A stretch of DNA of 64,000 nucleotides. It comes from Mucilaginibacter lappiensis (lineage in GTDB: Bacteria; Bacteroidota; Bacteroidia; Sphingobacteriales; Sphingobacteriaceae). Position 1 is the stretch's first letter. Each line of letters starts with the position of its first letter. Below are positions 17,732 to 26,821 of this stretch, in pieces. Under the pieces are notes generated by a model. That model made no database searches. It was not told where the DNA came from and worked only from the letters and a program-made list of their open reading frames with translations. Where the stretch lies: the NCBI RefSeq assembly GCF_900155965.1, contig NZ_FTMG01000022.1, positions 18,919 to 82,918 on the forward strand, given 5' to 3'. The position numbers and the translations under genes are program-made.

Positions 17732-18781
17732 TTATAAATTAAAAATATTTTTTATTAATATAACTATAGGTTTTGGAAAAGCCAGATTTCGCAGGTTTTC
17801 AACCGTAGTATAAAACCAGTTGGAGTCTAATTTAATGGGCTTTGATTGTATTTTGATCAACCTGATATAAAGGCGCTGGTGAGTGAGAATATGCTTTTGT
17901 ACAGGTAGGTTATCCACTGATATCCTGATGTCGTTGCCGAAAATCTCCTTTACCGTGGGATTATCCATCAGTTCAGGAAGTGGTAAAAGAGAAGCTGTTT
18001 CCACCATCGGCAGGTCGTATAAGTTGGCCCAGATGTCTTTATCGCCCCTTTTATTCATTAATACGGAGTCTCCATCGGTTACTAAAAAATAATTAAAGAA
18101 GCGTTCGCGCACTTTTACTGTCTTTAATTTAATCGGGAGTATACTGGTAGCATTATTTATAAAAGCAAAGCAATTCATATGTACCGGGCAGATACCGCAA
18201 GCCGGATTTTTAGGCTTGCATAACATCGCGCCAAACTCCATCATAGCCTGATTATGTAAACCAGGGGTTTTCTTATTAATTAAATTATTGGCAAGCTCCT
18301 GGAATGTTTTTTTACCACCGGTTGAATTGATGGGTTCATCAATGCCAAAATAACGGGCAAGTACCCGGTAAACATTGCCATCAACAACGGCTTTGGCTTC
18401 ATTGGCCGAGAATGAGGAAATGGCGGCAGCGGTGTATTCACCTATGCCTTTTAGTTTAATGAGGTCATCATAGCGCTGAGGGAATTTACCGTGATATTGT
18501 TCCTGTACTAATTTGGCTGTTTTAAGCATGTTACGGCCACGTGAGTAATAGCCCAGGCCCTGCCATAGTTTAAGTACCTCGTCCTCTCCGGCAGCGGCAA
18601 AACTGCTTACGTTTGGATATCTTTCTACAAATCGATAAAAGTATGGCAAGCCCTGTTCTACCCGTGTTTGCTGTAGTATGATCTCCGAAAGCCATATTAC
18701 ATAAGCATCGGTAGTATTACGCCAGGGAAGGTCGCGTTTATTTTGAAGATACCATTGTACCAGTTCATCAGTAAAATTCAT
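17732..18781 (-). CDS. mutY: A/G-specific adenine DNA glycosylase
   Basis: The 349-residue protein removes adenine mispaired with 8-oxoguanine. It shows the helix-hairpin-helix LKGIGEYTAAAISSF, the catalytic Glu33 in SEIILQQTR and Asp134 in VDGNVYRVLAR, and a 4Fe-4S loop with Cys188, Cys195, Cys198 and Cys204 (C-X6-C-X2-C-X5-C). The C-terminal NUDIX-like domain (about 225-349), which recognises 8-oxoG, is present. It is transcribed with ssb and lies divergent from the HU-family gene. Confidence 0.95.
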   Translation of the reverse strand: MNFTDELVQWYLQNKRDLPWRNTTDAYVIWLSEIILQQTRVEQGLPYFYRFVERYPNVSSFAAAGEDEVLKLWQGLGYYSRGRNMLKTAKLVQEQYHGKFPQRYDDLIKLKGIGEYTAAAISSFSANEAKAVVDGNVYRVLARYFGIDEPINSTGGKKTFQELANNLINKKTPGLHNQAMMEFGAMLCKPKNPACGICPVHMNCFAFINNATSILPIKLKTVKVRERFFNYFLVTDGDSVLMNKRGDKDIWANLYDLPMVETASLLPLPELMDNPTVKEIFGNDIRISVDNLPVQKHILTHQRLYIRLIKIQSKPIKLDSNWFYTTVENLRNLAFPKPIVILIKNIFNL

Positions 18782-19104
18782 GGCTGTAAAAGTAAGCAGG
18801 TGAAAGATAATTGGCGAATGGCTGGCGGTTTTAAATATCGGCGATCAAAAGGGATGCCGGATGTGAAAACGGGATAATGAAAATCGCATTATTGCTAATC
18901 ATATAACCCTGTATTGAGCCTTTCGATCATCGCTCTTTTGGCTTTCATTTTTAACGATTTAGCTTACAATTTGTAACGGAAATGTACGTTTTACTTACTT
19001 ACGAAAAAAAAACTGTTAAATATTTCGCTCTTAAAATATAAAGCGATACTTTTGCAACCCCAAAACAGTTAAGTATTTATATATTAAATAAAAGTAAATC
19101 AGAT
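18782..19104. other. Divergent intergenic region mutY / HU gene
   Basis: These 323 nt separate mutY and the HU-family gene. Apart from the HU -7 element at 19047-19054 I see no repeat, hairpin or credible small gene here. The right half is very AT-rich. Confidence 0.5.
19047..19054 (+). promoter_or_regulatory. -7 promoter element for the HU-family gene
   Basis: TACTTTTG matches TAnnTTTG and lies 50 nt before ATG 19105. The -33 position holds TTC rather than TTG. Confidence 0.5.
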
Positions 19105-19398
19105 ATGACTAAGGCAGAAATTATAACTGAAATCTCATCTAAGACAGGTATAGAGAAAGTAGACGTGCAGGAAACAGTTGAGGCGTTTTTTAAAGTAGTT
19201 AAAAGCTCAATGGTTGGCGGCGAGAACGTTTATGTAAGAGGATTCGGAAGTTTTGTTGTAAAGAAAAGAGCGAAAAAAACAGCTCGTAATATTTCAAAAA
19301 ATACTGCCATCATTATTCCAGAGCATTTTGTACCAAGCTTTAAACCAGCTAAAACTTTTGTTGAAAAAGTTAAAACAGGTAACAAAACCAGCAAATAA
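19105..19398 (+). CDS. HU-family DNA-binding protein
   Basis: The 97 residues form a complete HU/IHF protein: MTKAEIITEISSKTGIEKVD helix region, the FFKVVKSSMVGGENVYVRGF turn, GSFVVKKRAKKTARN, and the DNA-binding arm with the conserved proline (IIIPEHFVPSFKPAK). Such proteins bend and compact DNA as dimers. It opens a same-strand cluster: a TPR protein 9 nt later, a 29-residue basic protein, and rng. Confidence 0.95.
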   Translation: MTKAEIITEISSKTGIEKVDVQETVEAFFKVVKSSMVGGENVYVRGFGSFVVKKRAKKTARNISKNTAIIIPEHFVPSFKPAKTFVEKVKTGNKTSK

Positions 19399-19407
19399 TT
19401 TATAAGC

Positions 19408-20256
19408 ATGAATAAGAAACAAATAGCCATTAGTGCAGCCGTAGTTGTGATTATGGGCTATTTGTACTATTTACCCGTTAAAGGTTTAATAAAACCCAAA
19501 GAGGCTAAACCAGATAAAACAAACGTAATGACAGGAAACCGCAAAGCGGCTACTGCTGTAACGGTTGATATGGTATCCGCTACTGCTAAAACCGCAATTG
19601 GGGCGGCGTTAACAGCAAAGATAAATGACCTTGAAGGGCAACTAAAAAACGCATCAGGTACCGACGAGCAAAAATTGCAGAAGCAATTAGCCAGTCAGTG
19701 GGATGATGTTAACCAGCCGGCCCCGGCAGCATTTTATTACCAGGCTTTGGCCCGTAAGGAAAATAAGCCGGAAGATTGGTTAAACGCAGGTAATCGTTTT
19801 AACGATGCTTACAAACTTACACAGGACACTTTATTGCAACCTGCATTTGTAACTAATGCGGTAGAAGCTTTTCAAAGTGCCCTGAAATTAAAGCCAGAAA
19901 GCCTTGAGGGTAAAACAGGATTAGGTGTTGCTTATGTAAATGGCGGCGCCGGCCCTATGCAAGGTATAGCCTTGTTGCTTGAAGTAGTAAAAAAGGATCC
20001 GAACAATTGGAATGCAAACCTGAATTTAGGGATGTTCGCCATGAAATCGGGCCAGTACGAAAAAGCGGTAGGCAGGTTTAAAACATTAATTGCCCAGAAA
20101 CAGGAGTTAGAGCCAACTTTTTATTTGGCCGAAAGCTACAAACAACTGGGCATGAAAAAGGAAGCTATTGAAGCTTACCAAAAATGTAAAGAAATGATGC
20201 CCGATCCTGTATTTGGGCAACGCATTGATGAATATATCAAGGAATTAAAGAATTAA
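19408..20256 (+). CDS. Membrane-anchored TPR protein
   Basis: The 282-residue product has one N-terminal hydrophobic segment (IAISAAVVVIMGYLYYLPVKG, residues about 5-25) that looks like an uncleaved anchor. Three or four tetratricopeptide repeats follow: AVEAFQSALKLKPESLEGKT, then PNNWNANLNLGMFAMKSGQY, then EPTFYLAESYKQLGMKKEAI. A lysine/alanine-rich linker (30-90) separates the two parts. TPRs bind proteins; the partner is unknown. The start lies 9 nt after the HU gene stop, so both are probably co-transcribed. Confidence 0.88.
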   Translation: MNKKQIAISAAVVVIMGYLYYLPVKGLIKPKEAKPDKTNVMTGNRKAATAVTVDMVSATAKTAIGAALTAKINDLEGQLKNASGTDEQKLQKQLASQWDDVNQPAPAAFYYQALARKENKPEDWLNAGNRFNDAYKLTQDTLLQPAFVTNAVEAFQSALKLKPESLEGKTGLGVAYVNGGAGPMQGIALLLEVVKKDPNNWNANLNLGMFAMKSGQYEKAVGRFKTLIAQKQELEPTFYLAESYKQLGMKKEAIEAYQKCKEMMPDPVFGQRIDEYIKELKN

Positions 20257-20278
20257 TCACACATTAAAAATTATTATT

Positions 20279-20368
20279 ATGCCGAGCGGTAAAAAACGTA
20301 AAAGACACAAAATGGCTACCCACAAACGCAAAAAGCGTTTAAGAAAAAACAGACATAAAAAGAAATAA
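20279..20368 (+). CDS. 29-residue basic protein, COX24/AURKAIP1 (mS38/bS22-like) type
   Basis: ATG 20279 to TAA 20366-20368 encodes 29 residues, nearly all Lys, Arg or His: MPSGKKRKRHKMATHKRKKR, then LRKNRHKKK. The KRHKM-X-THKRKKRLRKNR pattern is the C-terminal domain of mitochondrial AURKAIP1 (mS38) and of the small actinobacterial ribosomal protein bS22. In those ribosomes it sits in the small subunit near the decoding region. The Bacteroidota version is a recognised small family; a ribosomal role here is inferred. It lies 22 nt after the TPR gene and is followed by two hairpins. Confidence 0.82.
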   Translation: MPSGKKRKRHKMATHKRKKRLRKNRHKKK

Positions 20369-20415
20369 GCTGCTTTTTTTAAAGCAGCTTACCTGCTTTT
20401 TTAGGAAGCAGGTAA
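20367..20415 (+). terminator. Two tandem hairpins between the small basic protein and rng
   Basis: AAGCTGCTTT (20367-20376) pairs with AAAGCAGCTT (20381-20390). TTACCTGCTT (about 20389-20398) pairs with AAGCAGGTAA (20406-20415). Each has a T-rich loop or flank. The second one reuses the last two bases of the first, so they could alternate. They may terminate, or regulate rng. Confidence 0.6.
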
Positions 20416-20482
20416 CTTTAGTAGTGTTTTTTACCCACTTATTAACATGCGGTTTTTACCGTTTTAAGAAATGGAGTAGCAG

Positions 20483-22033
20483 TTGATAAAAGAATTAATT
20501 ATCGATTCATCCCCAAATGGGGCTACCATTGCATTATTACAGGACAAACAACTCGTAGAACTTCATAAAGAGCAGGTCAGCAACAATTATACTGTTGGTG
20601 ATATTTACCTTGGGCGTATCAAAAAGATCATGCCCAGTTTAAATGCAGCCTTTGTAGACGTTGGCTACGAGAAGGATGCCTTTTTGCATTATCTTGATCT
20701 TGGTCCGCAGGTACAAAGCCTGCTTAAATTAACCAAACAAGTACGTAGCGGGGGATACCAATCGAAGCTTTTGGACGGCTTTAAGCTGGAAGGTGATATC
20801 AATAAAGGAGGAAAGATCTCGGAGATATTATCAAAAAACCAACTTATACCGGTACAAATAGCTAAGGAACCTATATCAACCAAAGGACCACGTTTAAGTT
20901 CTGATCTTTCAATAGCCGGCCGTTATGTGGTATTAGTGCCATTTTCGGAGGCTATCTCTATTTCCAAAAAAATAAAGAGCAATACAGAACGAAATCGTTT
21001 ACGGAAGGTTGTTGAAAGCATTAAGCCAAAGCATTTTGGCGTTATTATCCGTACAGTATCGGAAGGCAAAGGGGTTGATGAATTACAAAAGGACCTGCTT
21101 GACCTGATATCTAAATGGGAATTATTCATCACTAAGCTACCGTCTGTTGAACCATCAAAAAAGGTTTTAGGCGAAATTGGGCGCACCTCAACTATCCTCA
21201 GGGATATATTGAACCCCGATTTTCAGCATATTTATGTGAATGATAATGGTATGTTCGAAGAAATTCGGTCATACATCCATGAAATATCACCAGATATGGA
21301 AAGTATAGTCCGTATGCATAAGCATAAGGAGCCTATATTTGAACATTTTGGTGTTGATAAACAGATCAAAGGGGCTTTTGGAAAGACCGTTAACCTTGCT
21401 GGTGGCGCTTACCTGGTAATTGAACATACAGAAGCATTGCACGTTATCGACGTTAACAGCGGTAACCGCACAGCGAGTAAAGAGAACCAGGAAGAGAATG
21501 CCTACCAGGTAAATAAAGAAGCGGCTAAAGAAATTGCCCGTCAGTTACGCCTGCGCGATATGGGTGGTATTGTGGTAATCGATTTTATTGATATGCACAA
21601 ACCTCAAAACCGCAAGGAGCTGTTTGACTATTTACGTGCCGAAATGCAGTACGATAGGGCAAAGCATACCATTTTACCACCCAGTAAATTTGGTTTGGTT
21701 CAAATTACCCGTCAGCGGGTAAGGCCTGAAATGAATATTGTTACCAGTGAAGTGTGCCCAACCTGTAATGGTACCGGTACCATTAGGCCAACCATTTTGC
21801 TGATGGATGATATTGAAAATAACTTCAATTATATATTGGATGAGCAAAACGAAAAGGGCATTACCCTATGTGTGCATCCATATATTGAAGCCTACATTAA
21901 AAAAGGTATTTACAACCGCCAGATGAAGTGGTTTGTTAAATATGGCCAGTGGATCAAGGTTAAAAGCAATCCTGCTTACCAGATCACAGAATTCCGTTTC
22001 TTCTCGTCAAAGGACGAAGAAATAAAATTGTAA
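20483..22033 (+). CDS. rng: Ribonuclease G/E family endoribonuclease
   Basis: The 516-residue protein has an N-terminal S1 region (NYTVGDIYLGRIKKIMPSLN, then AAFVDVGYEKDAFLHYLDL), an RNase H-like part, and the DNase I-like catalytic domain with the metal-binding aspartates in LHVIDVNSGNRT and IVVIDFIDM. The zinc-link CPTCNGTG is present. There is no long C-terminal scaffold, so it is RNase G-sized. It processes rRNA and mRNA. The start is TTG 20483: the family begins with this IKELIIDSSPNGATIALL sequence and no ATG is in frame. The two upstream hairpins could serve feedback control. Confidence 0.93.
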   Translation: MIKELIIDSSPNGATIALLQDKQLVELHKEQVSNNYTVGDIYLGRIKKIMPSLNAAFVDVGYEKDAFLHYLDLGPQVQSLLKLTKQVRSGGYQSKLLDGFKLEGDINKGGKISEILSKNQLIPVQIAKEPISTKGPRLSSDLSIAGRYVVLVPFSEAISISKKIKSNTERNRLRKVVESIKPKHFGVIIRTVSEGKGVDELQKDLLDLISKWELFITKLPSVEPSKKVLGEIGRTSTILRDILNPDFQHIYVNDNGMFEEIRSYIHEISPDMESIVRMHKHKEPIFEHFGVDKQIKGAFGKTVNLAGGAYLVIEHTEALHVIDVNSGNRTASKENQEENAYQVNKEAAKEIARQLRLRDMGGIVVIDFIDMHKPQNRKELFDYLRAEMQYDRAKHTILPPSKFGLVQITRQRVRPEMNIVTSEVCPTCNGTGTIRPTILLMDDIENNFNYILDEQNEKGITLCVHPYIEAYIKKGIYNRQMKWFVKYGQWIKVKSNPAYQITEFRFFSSKDEEIKL

Positions 22034-22066
22034 AGAGATTGATTTGCAGCTATGCAGATTTCAAAG

Positions 22067-22096
22067 TATGCAGCTATTTTAAATAATAGCTGCATA
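22067..22096 (+). terminator. Terminator of rng
   Basis: TATGCAGCTATT (22067-22078) pairs perfectly with AATAGCTGCATA (22085-22096), followed by TTTTG. Confidence 0.8.
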
Positions 22097-22137
22097 TTTT
22101 GTTTACAGGGGTTTATGAAATACCTCCCGCCAGAGTA

Positions 22138-23250
22138 TCAATGAATCCTGAATAGTAAACCGTAACCAACATAATCTGCTTCGGTGTTGTGGACGTATCC
22201 TTTGGCCTGTAGTGCCAGGTAAGGAGTTATAAAGTATTTAAAACCGGCTGTCCAGTAGGTTTTTGTGGGGTAGTAACTGTTGTAGTGTAAATAATAACCA
22301 TAGCCGGTCATTAAGGCCAGCTTACCCAGCCATAAATCAGGGCCTACGGCAATACCAACCCTCCAGCGGTCATAAGAGGTGGCATAAGACTGAAAATCAT
22401 TCAAAAAGGTTGGCCCTTTGGTAGTTTTACTAAAAACGGTGTTATAGTAAACTGCATCTGTTCCCAATTTAATGCTCAATGCCGGGCTAAATTTGTAATT
22501 ATAGCCCATATAAAAACCTGCTTTATAAAAATTTCTGTCGTTATATATAGAACCCCGGCTGCCCACATTAACGCCAAGCTCAAAAAAGTGCTTATTCTCT
22601 GGTTGCTTTTCACTATCATTTACTGGGCCGGCCTGATTAATTTTTTGTACAAGGCCCAGTGTGTATGCAAATGCATTTATACCATTGTTGGGCAGCTTGG
22701 CGGCACCATTAGAGTAATGAAAAATCTCCACTCCGGCTTGTATAGCAGTTGTTTGAGTAATTGGGGTAAATATCTTCAGACCGGCCTGAGTGGCTAAATT
22801 AATGTGACTGCCTACTATAACGTTCTGATTGTTGGTCGCATGGGTTTCCGTGGCATACAAAAAGCCAAATCCCGGGGTAAACAATAACTCAGTACGATTT
22901 ATTTTAAACAGACCGATCTCTAATCGGCCCAGTACAGCGTAGGTATCGCCAATAAGGCCTTTGGTTGCCTGGTCATGATTTAGTATTACACGGCTCATAT
23001 TACGATACGAAAATACGGCATCAATACTTTTAATATTTAGTATCCGGATGTAGTCACTTTTATTATCCGCCATATTAAAATGGTAGGCCAACTCACCACC
23101 AAATAAGGGACCGCTCAGGTAATTTTTTTCTGGCGAAAAAATTTTGATACCTGAGGTGCCGCTTATTTCAATACTATTTCCTGTATCCTGCGCTTTTGCT
23201 GAAAAACAGAATAGCGCAAACCCAATAATAACAGATAGAAATTTATTCAT
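22138..23250 (-). CDS. PagL-like outer-membrane beta-barrel (acyloxyacyl hydrolase family)
   Basis: The 370 residues open with a signal peptide (ending SAKAQ, residue 21) and continue with alternating hydrophobic strands typical of outer-membrane barrels. The segment EIFHYSNGAAKLPNNGINAF (from residue 175) matches the PagL active site, His178 and Ser180 being the counterparts of the PagL His-Ser pair. PagL removes the 3-O acyl chain of lipid A. The barrel here is about twice the length of Pseudomonas PagL, with a second barrel-like half (about 210-370), so a broader lipase or structural role is possible. It is monocistronic. Confidence 0.75.
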   Translation of the reverse strand: MNKFLSVIIGFALFCFSAKAQDTGNSIEISGTSGIKIFSPEKNYLSGPLFGGELAYHFNMADNKSDYIRILNIKSIDAVFSYRNMSRVILNHDQATKGLIGDTYAVLGRLEIGLFKINRTELLFTPGFGFLYATETHATNNQNVIVGSHINLATQAGLKIFTPITQTTAIQAGVEIFHYSNGAAKLPNNGINAFAYTLGLVQKINQAGPVNDSEKQPENKHFFELGVNVGSRGSIYNDRNFYKAGFYMGYNYKFSPALSIKLGTDAVYYNTVFSKTTKGPTFLNDFQSYATSYDRWRVGIAVGPDLWLGKLALMTGYGYYLHYNSYYPTKTYWTAGFKYFITPYLALQAKGYVHNTEADYVGYGLLFRIH

Positions 23251-23521
23251 AAGGTTCAGTTACAATAATTAAAAGTACGATGAACGGTTGCGTTCCAAAT
23301 TTTATATGCTTTTATTAAGCATCAGAACACAGCCTGATACGGTTAAAGATAGTTTTATGTTTCCCGATTAATTTAGTTTTTCTGTAATTAATTAATTTTT
23401 GCGAAAGTTATAATTTAGGTATGCCAGATTAAAGAATAATTGCTAATTATATTAGTATATTCATCCTGGATTAACAGATAAATGCGCATATTTGTACATC
23501 TGTATTGTGCAGATCTAAGAT

Positions 23522-24979
23522 ATGGCTAAAACCAAAATTGCGTACTTCTGTCAGAGCTGTGGCTTTGAGTCGGCTAAGTGGCTGGGCAAGTGCCCTTCAT
23601 GTCAGCAATGGAATACTTTTGTTGAGGAAATCATTGACAAGGGCAATACGGCCTCCGTGCCTACCTGGAAAGTTACTTCAAACACCCAGCAACGCGCCAA
23701 TAAACCGGTGCAGGTGGCAGATATTACTTTTAGTGAAGAACATCGTATGCAAACACCCGATAAGGAGTTTAACCGGGTTTTGGGTGGTGGCATAGTAGCA
23801 GGTTCCTTAGTGCTTATTGGGGGCGAGCCTGGTATTGGTAAATCAACCCTGATGCTGCAACTGGCGCTCAATATGCCAAATCTGAAAGTGCTTTATGTAT
23901 CAGGCGAGGAAAGTGAACGACAGATCAAAATGCGGGCGGAAAGATTGGCCCCTCTGCCCCCTGAAGGGGGAGTTATAAGCGCCGGGCATAATGAAAATCC
24001 ACCTTCAGGGGGCAGGGCGGCATGTTATGTACTTTGTGAAACATCAACCCAAAACATCTTTAAACAAATAGAAGCCCTGGAGCCTGATCTGGTAGTGATT
24101 GACTCTATACAGACGCTTCATTCTTCGCATATTGAGTCTACCCCCGGCAGTGTATCACAAGTGCGGGAATGTACCGCAGAAATGCTTCGCTTTGCCAAGG
24201 AGACATCAACACCCGTATTCCTGATTGGACATATCACCAAAGACGGTATGATAGCAGGGCCAAAAATACTGGAACATATGGTTGATACCGTTTTACAATT
24301 TGAAGGCGACAGGCATCATGTTTACCGCATATTACGCACGGTAAAGAACCGGTTTGGCTCGGCATCGGAATTGGGTATTTACGAAATGCTGGGCGAGGGA
24401 TTAAGAGAGGTATCCAACCCATCGGAAATATTATTATCGCAACGCGATGAACCTTTAAGCGGTATCACCATATCTGCCACATTGGAGGGTATGAGACCGA
24501 TGTTAATAGAAACACAGGCATTGGTAAGTACGTCTGCTTACGGTACACCACAACGTACCGCTACGGGTTTTGATACCAAACGGATGAGTATGCTGTTGGC
24601 TGTTTTGGAAAAACGCTGTGGATTCAGGCTGGGCGCCAAGGACGTGTTTTTAAATATCACCGGCGGAATCCGGGTTGAGGATCCTGCCATTGACCTTGGT
24701 TTAGCAGCGGCCATTATATCTTCACATGAGGATATGCCCATCCCTTTTAAAACTTGTTTTGCAGGTGAGCTTGGATTATCAGGTGAGATAAGAGCAGTAA
24801 ACCGGGTAGAGCAGCGCATTGCCGAAGCTCAAAAACTCGGCTTTAATCAGATATTTATATCCAAATATAATCTCCCATCAGCAGGGCAGGATAAAAAGCG
24901 GATGGATCTGTCGCGCTACGATATTGAAATAAAAATAGTGAGCAGTATTGAAGAGGTATTTAGTCTGCTTTTTGGATAA
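23522..24979 (+). CDS. radA: DNA repair protein RadA with an in-frame palindromic insertion
   Basis: The 485-residue protein has the four-Cys zinc finger (CQSCGFESAKWLGKCPSC), Walker A GGEPGIGKST, the KNRFG motif (KNRFGSASELG) and a Lon-like C-terminal domain, all as in RadA. RadA promotes branch migration in recombinational repair. Residues about 143-167 (from APLPPEGGVI to SGGRAA) are not in the family: other RadAs run from the helix after SGEESE...QIKMRAERL directly to CYVLCETSTQ with only a few linker residues. The insert is encoded by a palindrome (23948-24022) in frame, so the protein is probably still made. Confidence 0.93.
   Translation: MAKTKIAYFCQSCGFESAKWLGKCPSCQQWNTFVEEIIDKGNTASVPTWKVTSNTQQRANKPVQVADITFSEEHRMQTPDKEFNRVLGGGIVAGSLVLIGGEPGIGKSTLMLQLALNMPNLKVLYVSGEESERQIKMRAERLAPLPPEGGVISAGHNENPPSGGRAACYVLCETSTQNIFKQIEALEPDLVVIDSIQTLHSSHIESTPGSVSQVRECTAEMLRFAKETSTPVFLIGHITKDGMIAGPKILEHMVDTVLQFEGDRHHVYRILRTVKNRFGSASELGIYEMLGEGLREVSNPSEILLSQRDEPLSGITISATLEGMRPMLIETQALVSTSAYGTPQRTATGFDTKRMSMLLAVLEKRCGFRLGAKDVFLNITGGIRVEDPAIDLGLAAAIISSHEDMPIPFKTCFAGELGLSGEIRAVNRVEQRIAEAQKLGFNQIFISKYNLPSAGQDKKRMDLSRYDIEIKIVSSIEEVFSLLFG
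23948..24022. repeat. In-frame palindromic insertion inside radA
   Basis: CTGCCCCCTGAAGG (23954-23967) and CCTTCAGGGGGCAG (24002-24015) are perfect 14-bp inverted repeats. The inner part of the left arm, CCCCCTGAAGGGGGA, differs by one base from CCCCCTAAAGGGGGA at 27295-27309 between genes. About 75 bp, a multiple of three, is added to the coding frame. Confidence 0.75.
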
Positions 24980-25192
24980 CTTTTGGACTATGGGACTGTT
25001 GGATTATTGGACTATTAGACAAAAGATAAAGGACGAAAGAATAAAGGATTTTATATCATCCTTGTTCTTTCGTCCTTTATATGTAAGGAATGGATTCCTT
25101 ATCTTTCTATCTTTGTGTTCAAGTTTCCTTGCCAAAAAGTCCAATAATCCCCTTGTCCAATAGTCTCAAAGTCCAATGATCCAAAAGTTTTA
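24980..25192. repeat. Nested long palindrome between radA and the NHL gene
   Basis: The outer arms are AACTTTTGGACTATGGGACT (from 24979) and GTCCAATGATCCAAAAGTTT (ending 25190). The inner arms are AAAGGACGAAAGAATAAAGG (from 25027) and CCTTGTTCTTTCGTCCTTTA (ending 25078). Both convergent genes end in or next to the arms. Confidence 0.75.
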
Positions 25193-26569
25193 AATTCCTG
25201 TCGGCGGAACAAGCTTACGTATACTGTTATTGTTGCTATCCGCTATCCAGATATTTCCGCTGGCATCAGCTACCAGGCCCTGTGGCGCATTAAATAAGGC
25301 ATTAGCACCTTGTCCATCGACAAAACCTGCTGTTGCTGTTTTTCCTGCTAATGTAAGCAAAACCTTGTTGGTGGTTAACTCTAAAATACGTCCGTTTTGG
25401 TCGCTTATAAATAAGTTTCCTTTAGTATCAAAAGTAAGGGCGCCCGGGTTACTGATCAGGGTTGATAATTTAAGACCGCCAACAACAGTTGTTACAACAC
25501 CGGCAGCTGTAATCTTGCGGATGGCATAATTTTGCAAATCGGCCACGTAAATATTACCCTGAGCATCCAATGCAATGCCATTTGGCTGGTTGAATTGTGC
25601 GGTTGTTGCTGTGGCATTGTCTACATAACCGGCTGTTGTTTTACCCGCGATAGTAGTTACCACACCTGCTGCTGTAACTTTGCGGATAAGATTATTGCCC
25701 TGATCGGCTACATATAAGTTGCCCTGCCCATCCAGCGCCAATCCCCGCGGACTGTTAAAGGTTGCTTTGTTGCCAGTGCCATCGGCATAACCGGCGTCTC
25801 CACTTCCCGCAAGGGTACTTACCGTACCATTTGCAGATATTTTACGGATCATATTGTTGCCAAAATCGGCTACATAAATATTGCCGGCAGCATCGGCCAC
25901 CAGGCTTTGCGGTGCATAGAATTTAGCACTGGCAACCGGTCCGTCAACGTAACCTATACTCCCGTTACCAGATACGGTTGTTACTACTCCGGATGGTGTA
26001 ACTTTTCGAATAGCGCTATTAAAGGAATCCGCTACGTAAATATTACCGGAGGCGTCAATACTTAGTCCCTGCGGACTATCAAATACCGCATTTGAACCAG
26101 TCCCGTCCGAAAATCCGGTAGTTGCACTGCCTGCAACCGTGCTCACCGTACCTCCCAGGGCCGACAGATCTGCGCTGGTAGTAAATTGAATGGTATTACC
26201 ATAAGCAGTTCCTGAAGCGCTAATGGCGTATGCCCTTAAATAATAGGTGGTTTTAGGAGTTAAGCCGGTTATCTTACTGGCATAACTCAATACAGTAGCC
26301 GTGTCGGTAGTTTTAGAGTCGGCCGTGGTGGGGTTTTGATTGCTCGTACTCCAACATACTCCAAGGCCTGATAGGCTTTGGGTTAAGGTTGTTGTAATTA
26401 ATCCACCGCTATATGCACCCGTACCGGTAGCTGTAGAGGTTACATCCAATGTTACTAAAGTTGGTGGAGTGCCCGATATACCTGAGCTTTTGTTACAGCT
26501 GGTAACGATTAAAAAAACAGCTAGCAGGCCTGTAGCAAAAAGAATGGATTTAGTTAAGGTTTTGTTCAT
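25190..26569 (-). CDS. NHL-repeat lipoprotein
   Basis: The 459-residue protein is a predicted lipoprotein (VTSC, Cys25). After a fibronectin-type-III-like region (about 36-135, GLTPKTTYYLRAYAISASGT) it carries about six NHL repeats, each of the form FNSPRGLALDGQGNLYVADQ followed by NNLIRKVT and a glycine-rich turn. These would fold into a beta-propeller of about six blades. NHL proteins bind ligands or carry enzyme-like activity; no specific function can be assigned. It is likely surface or periplasmic and shows no operon partners. Confidence 0.88.
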   Translation of the reverse strand: MNKTLTKSILFATGLLAVFLIVTSCNKSSGISGTPPTLVTLDVTSTATGTGAYSGGLITTTLTQSLSGLGVCWSTSNQNPTTADSKTTDTATVLSYASKITGLTPKTTYYLRAYAISASGTAYGNTIQFTTSADLSALGGTVSTVAGSATTGFSDGTGSNAVFDSPQGLSIDASGNIYVADSFNSAIRKVTPSGVVTTVSGNGSIGYVDGPVASAKFYAPQSLVADAAGNIYVADFGNNMIRKISANGTVSTLAGSGDAGYADGTGNKATFNSPRGLALDGQGNLYVADQGNNLIRKVTAAGVVTTIAGKTTAGYVDNATATTAQFNQPNGIALDAQGNIYVADLQNYAIRKITAAGVVTTVVGGLKLSTLISNPGALTFDTKGNLFISDQNGRILELTTNKVLLTLAGKTATAGFVDGQGANALFNAPQGLVADASGNIWIADSNNNSIRKLVPPTGI

Positions 26570-26821
26570 GTGTTAATAGATTAAGTAGTAAGTATGTTAT
26601 TAAGCACTTTATTAACTCTATACGTGGCAGCATATTATTTAGCTACAGAGGTTTTAACATATCTTAACAGATGGCATTAAAATCCTCTTTTATAGTCTAA
26701 AAATGGCCTTTACACCCACTAAATAGATATTTTCTGATGAGGATACTATGAAGAAGGGTAATATGATCAGGGCGAATAACATTTTGCCTATATAATTGTT
26801 ACAATACAATAAACAATAACC

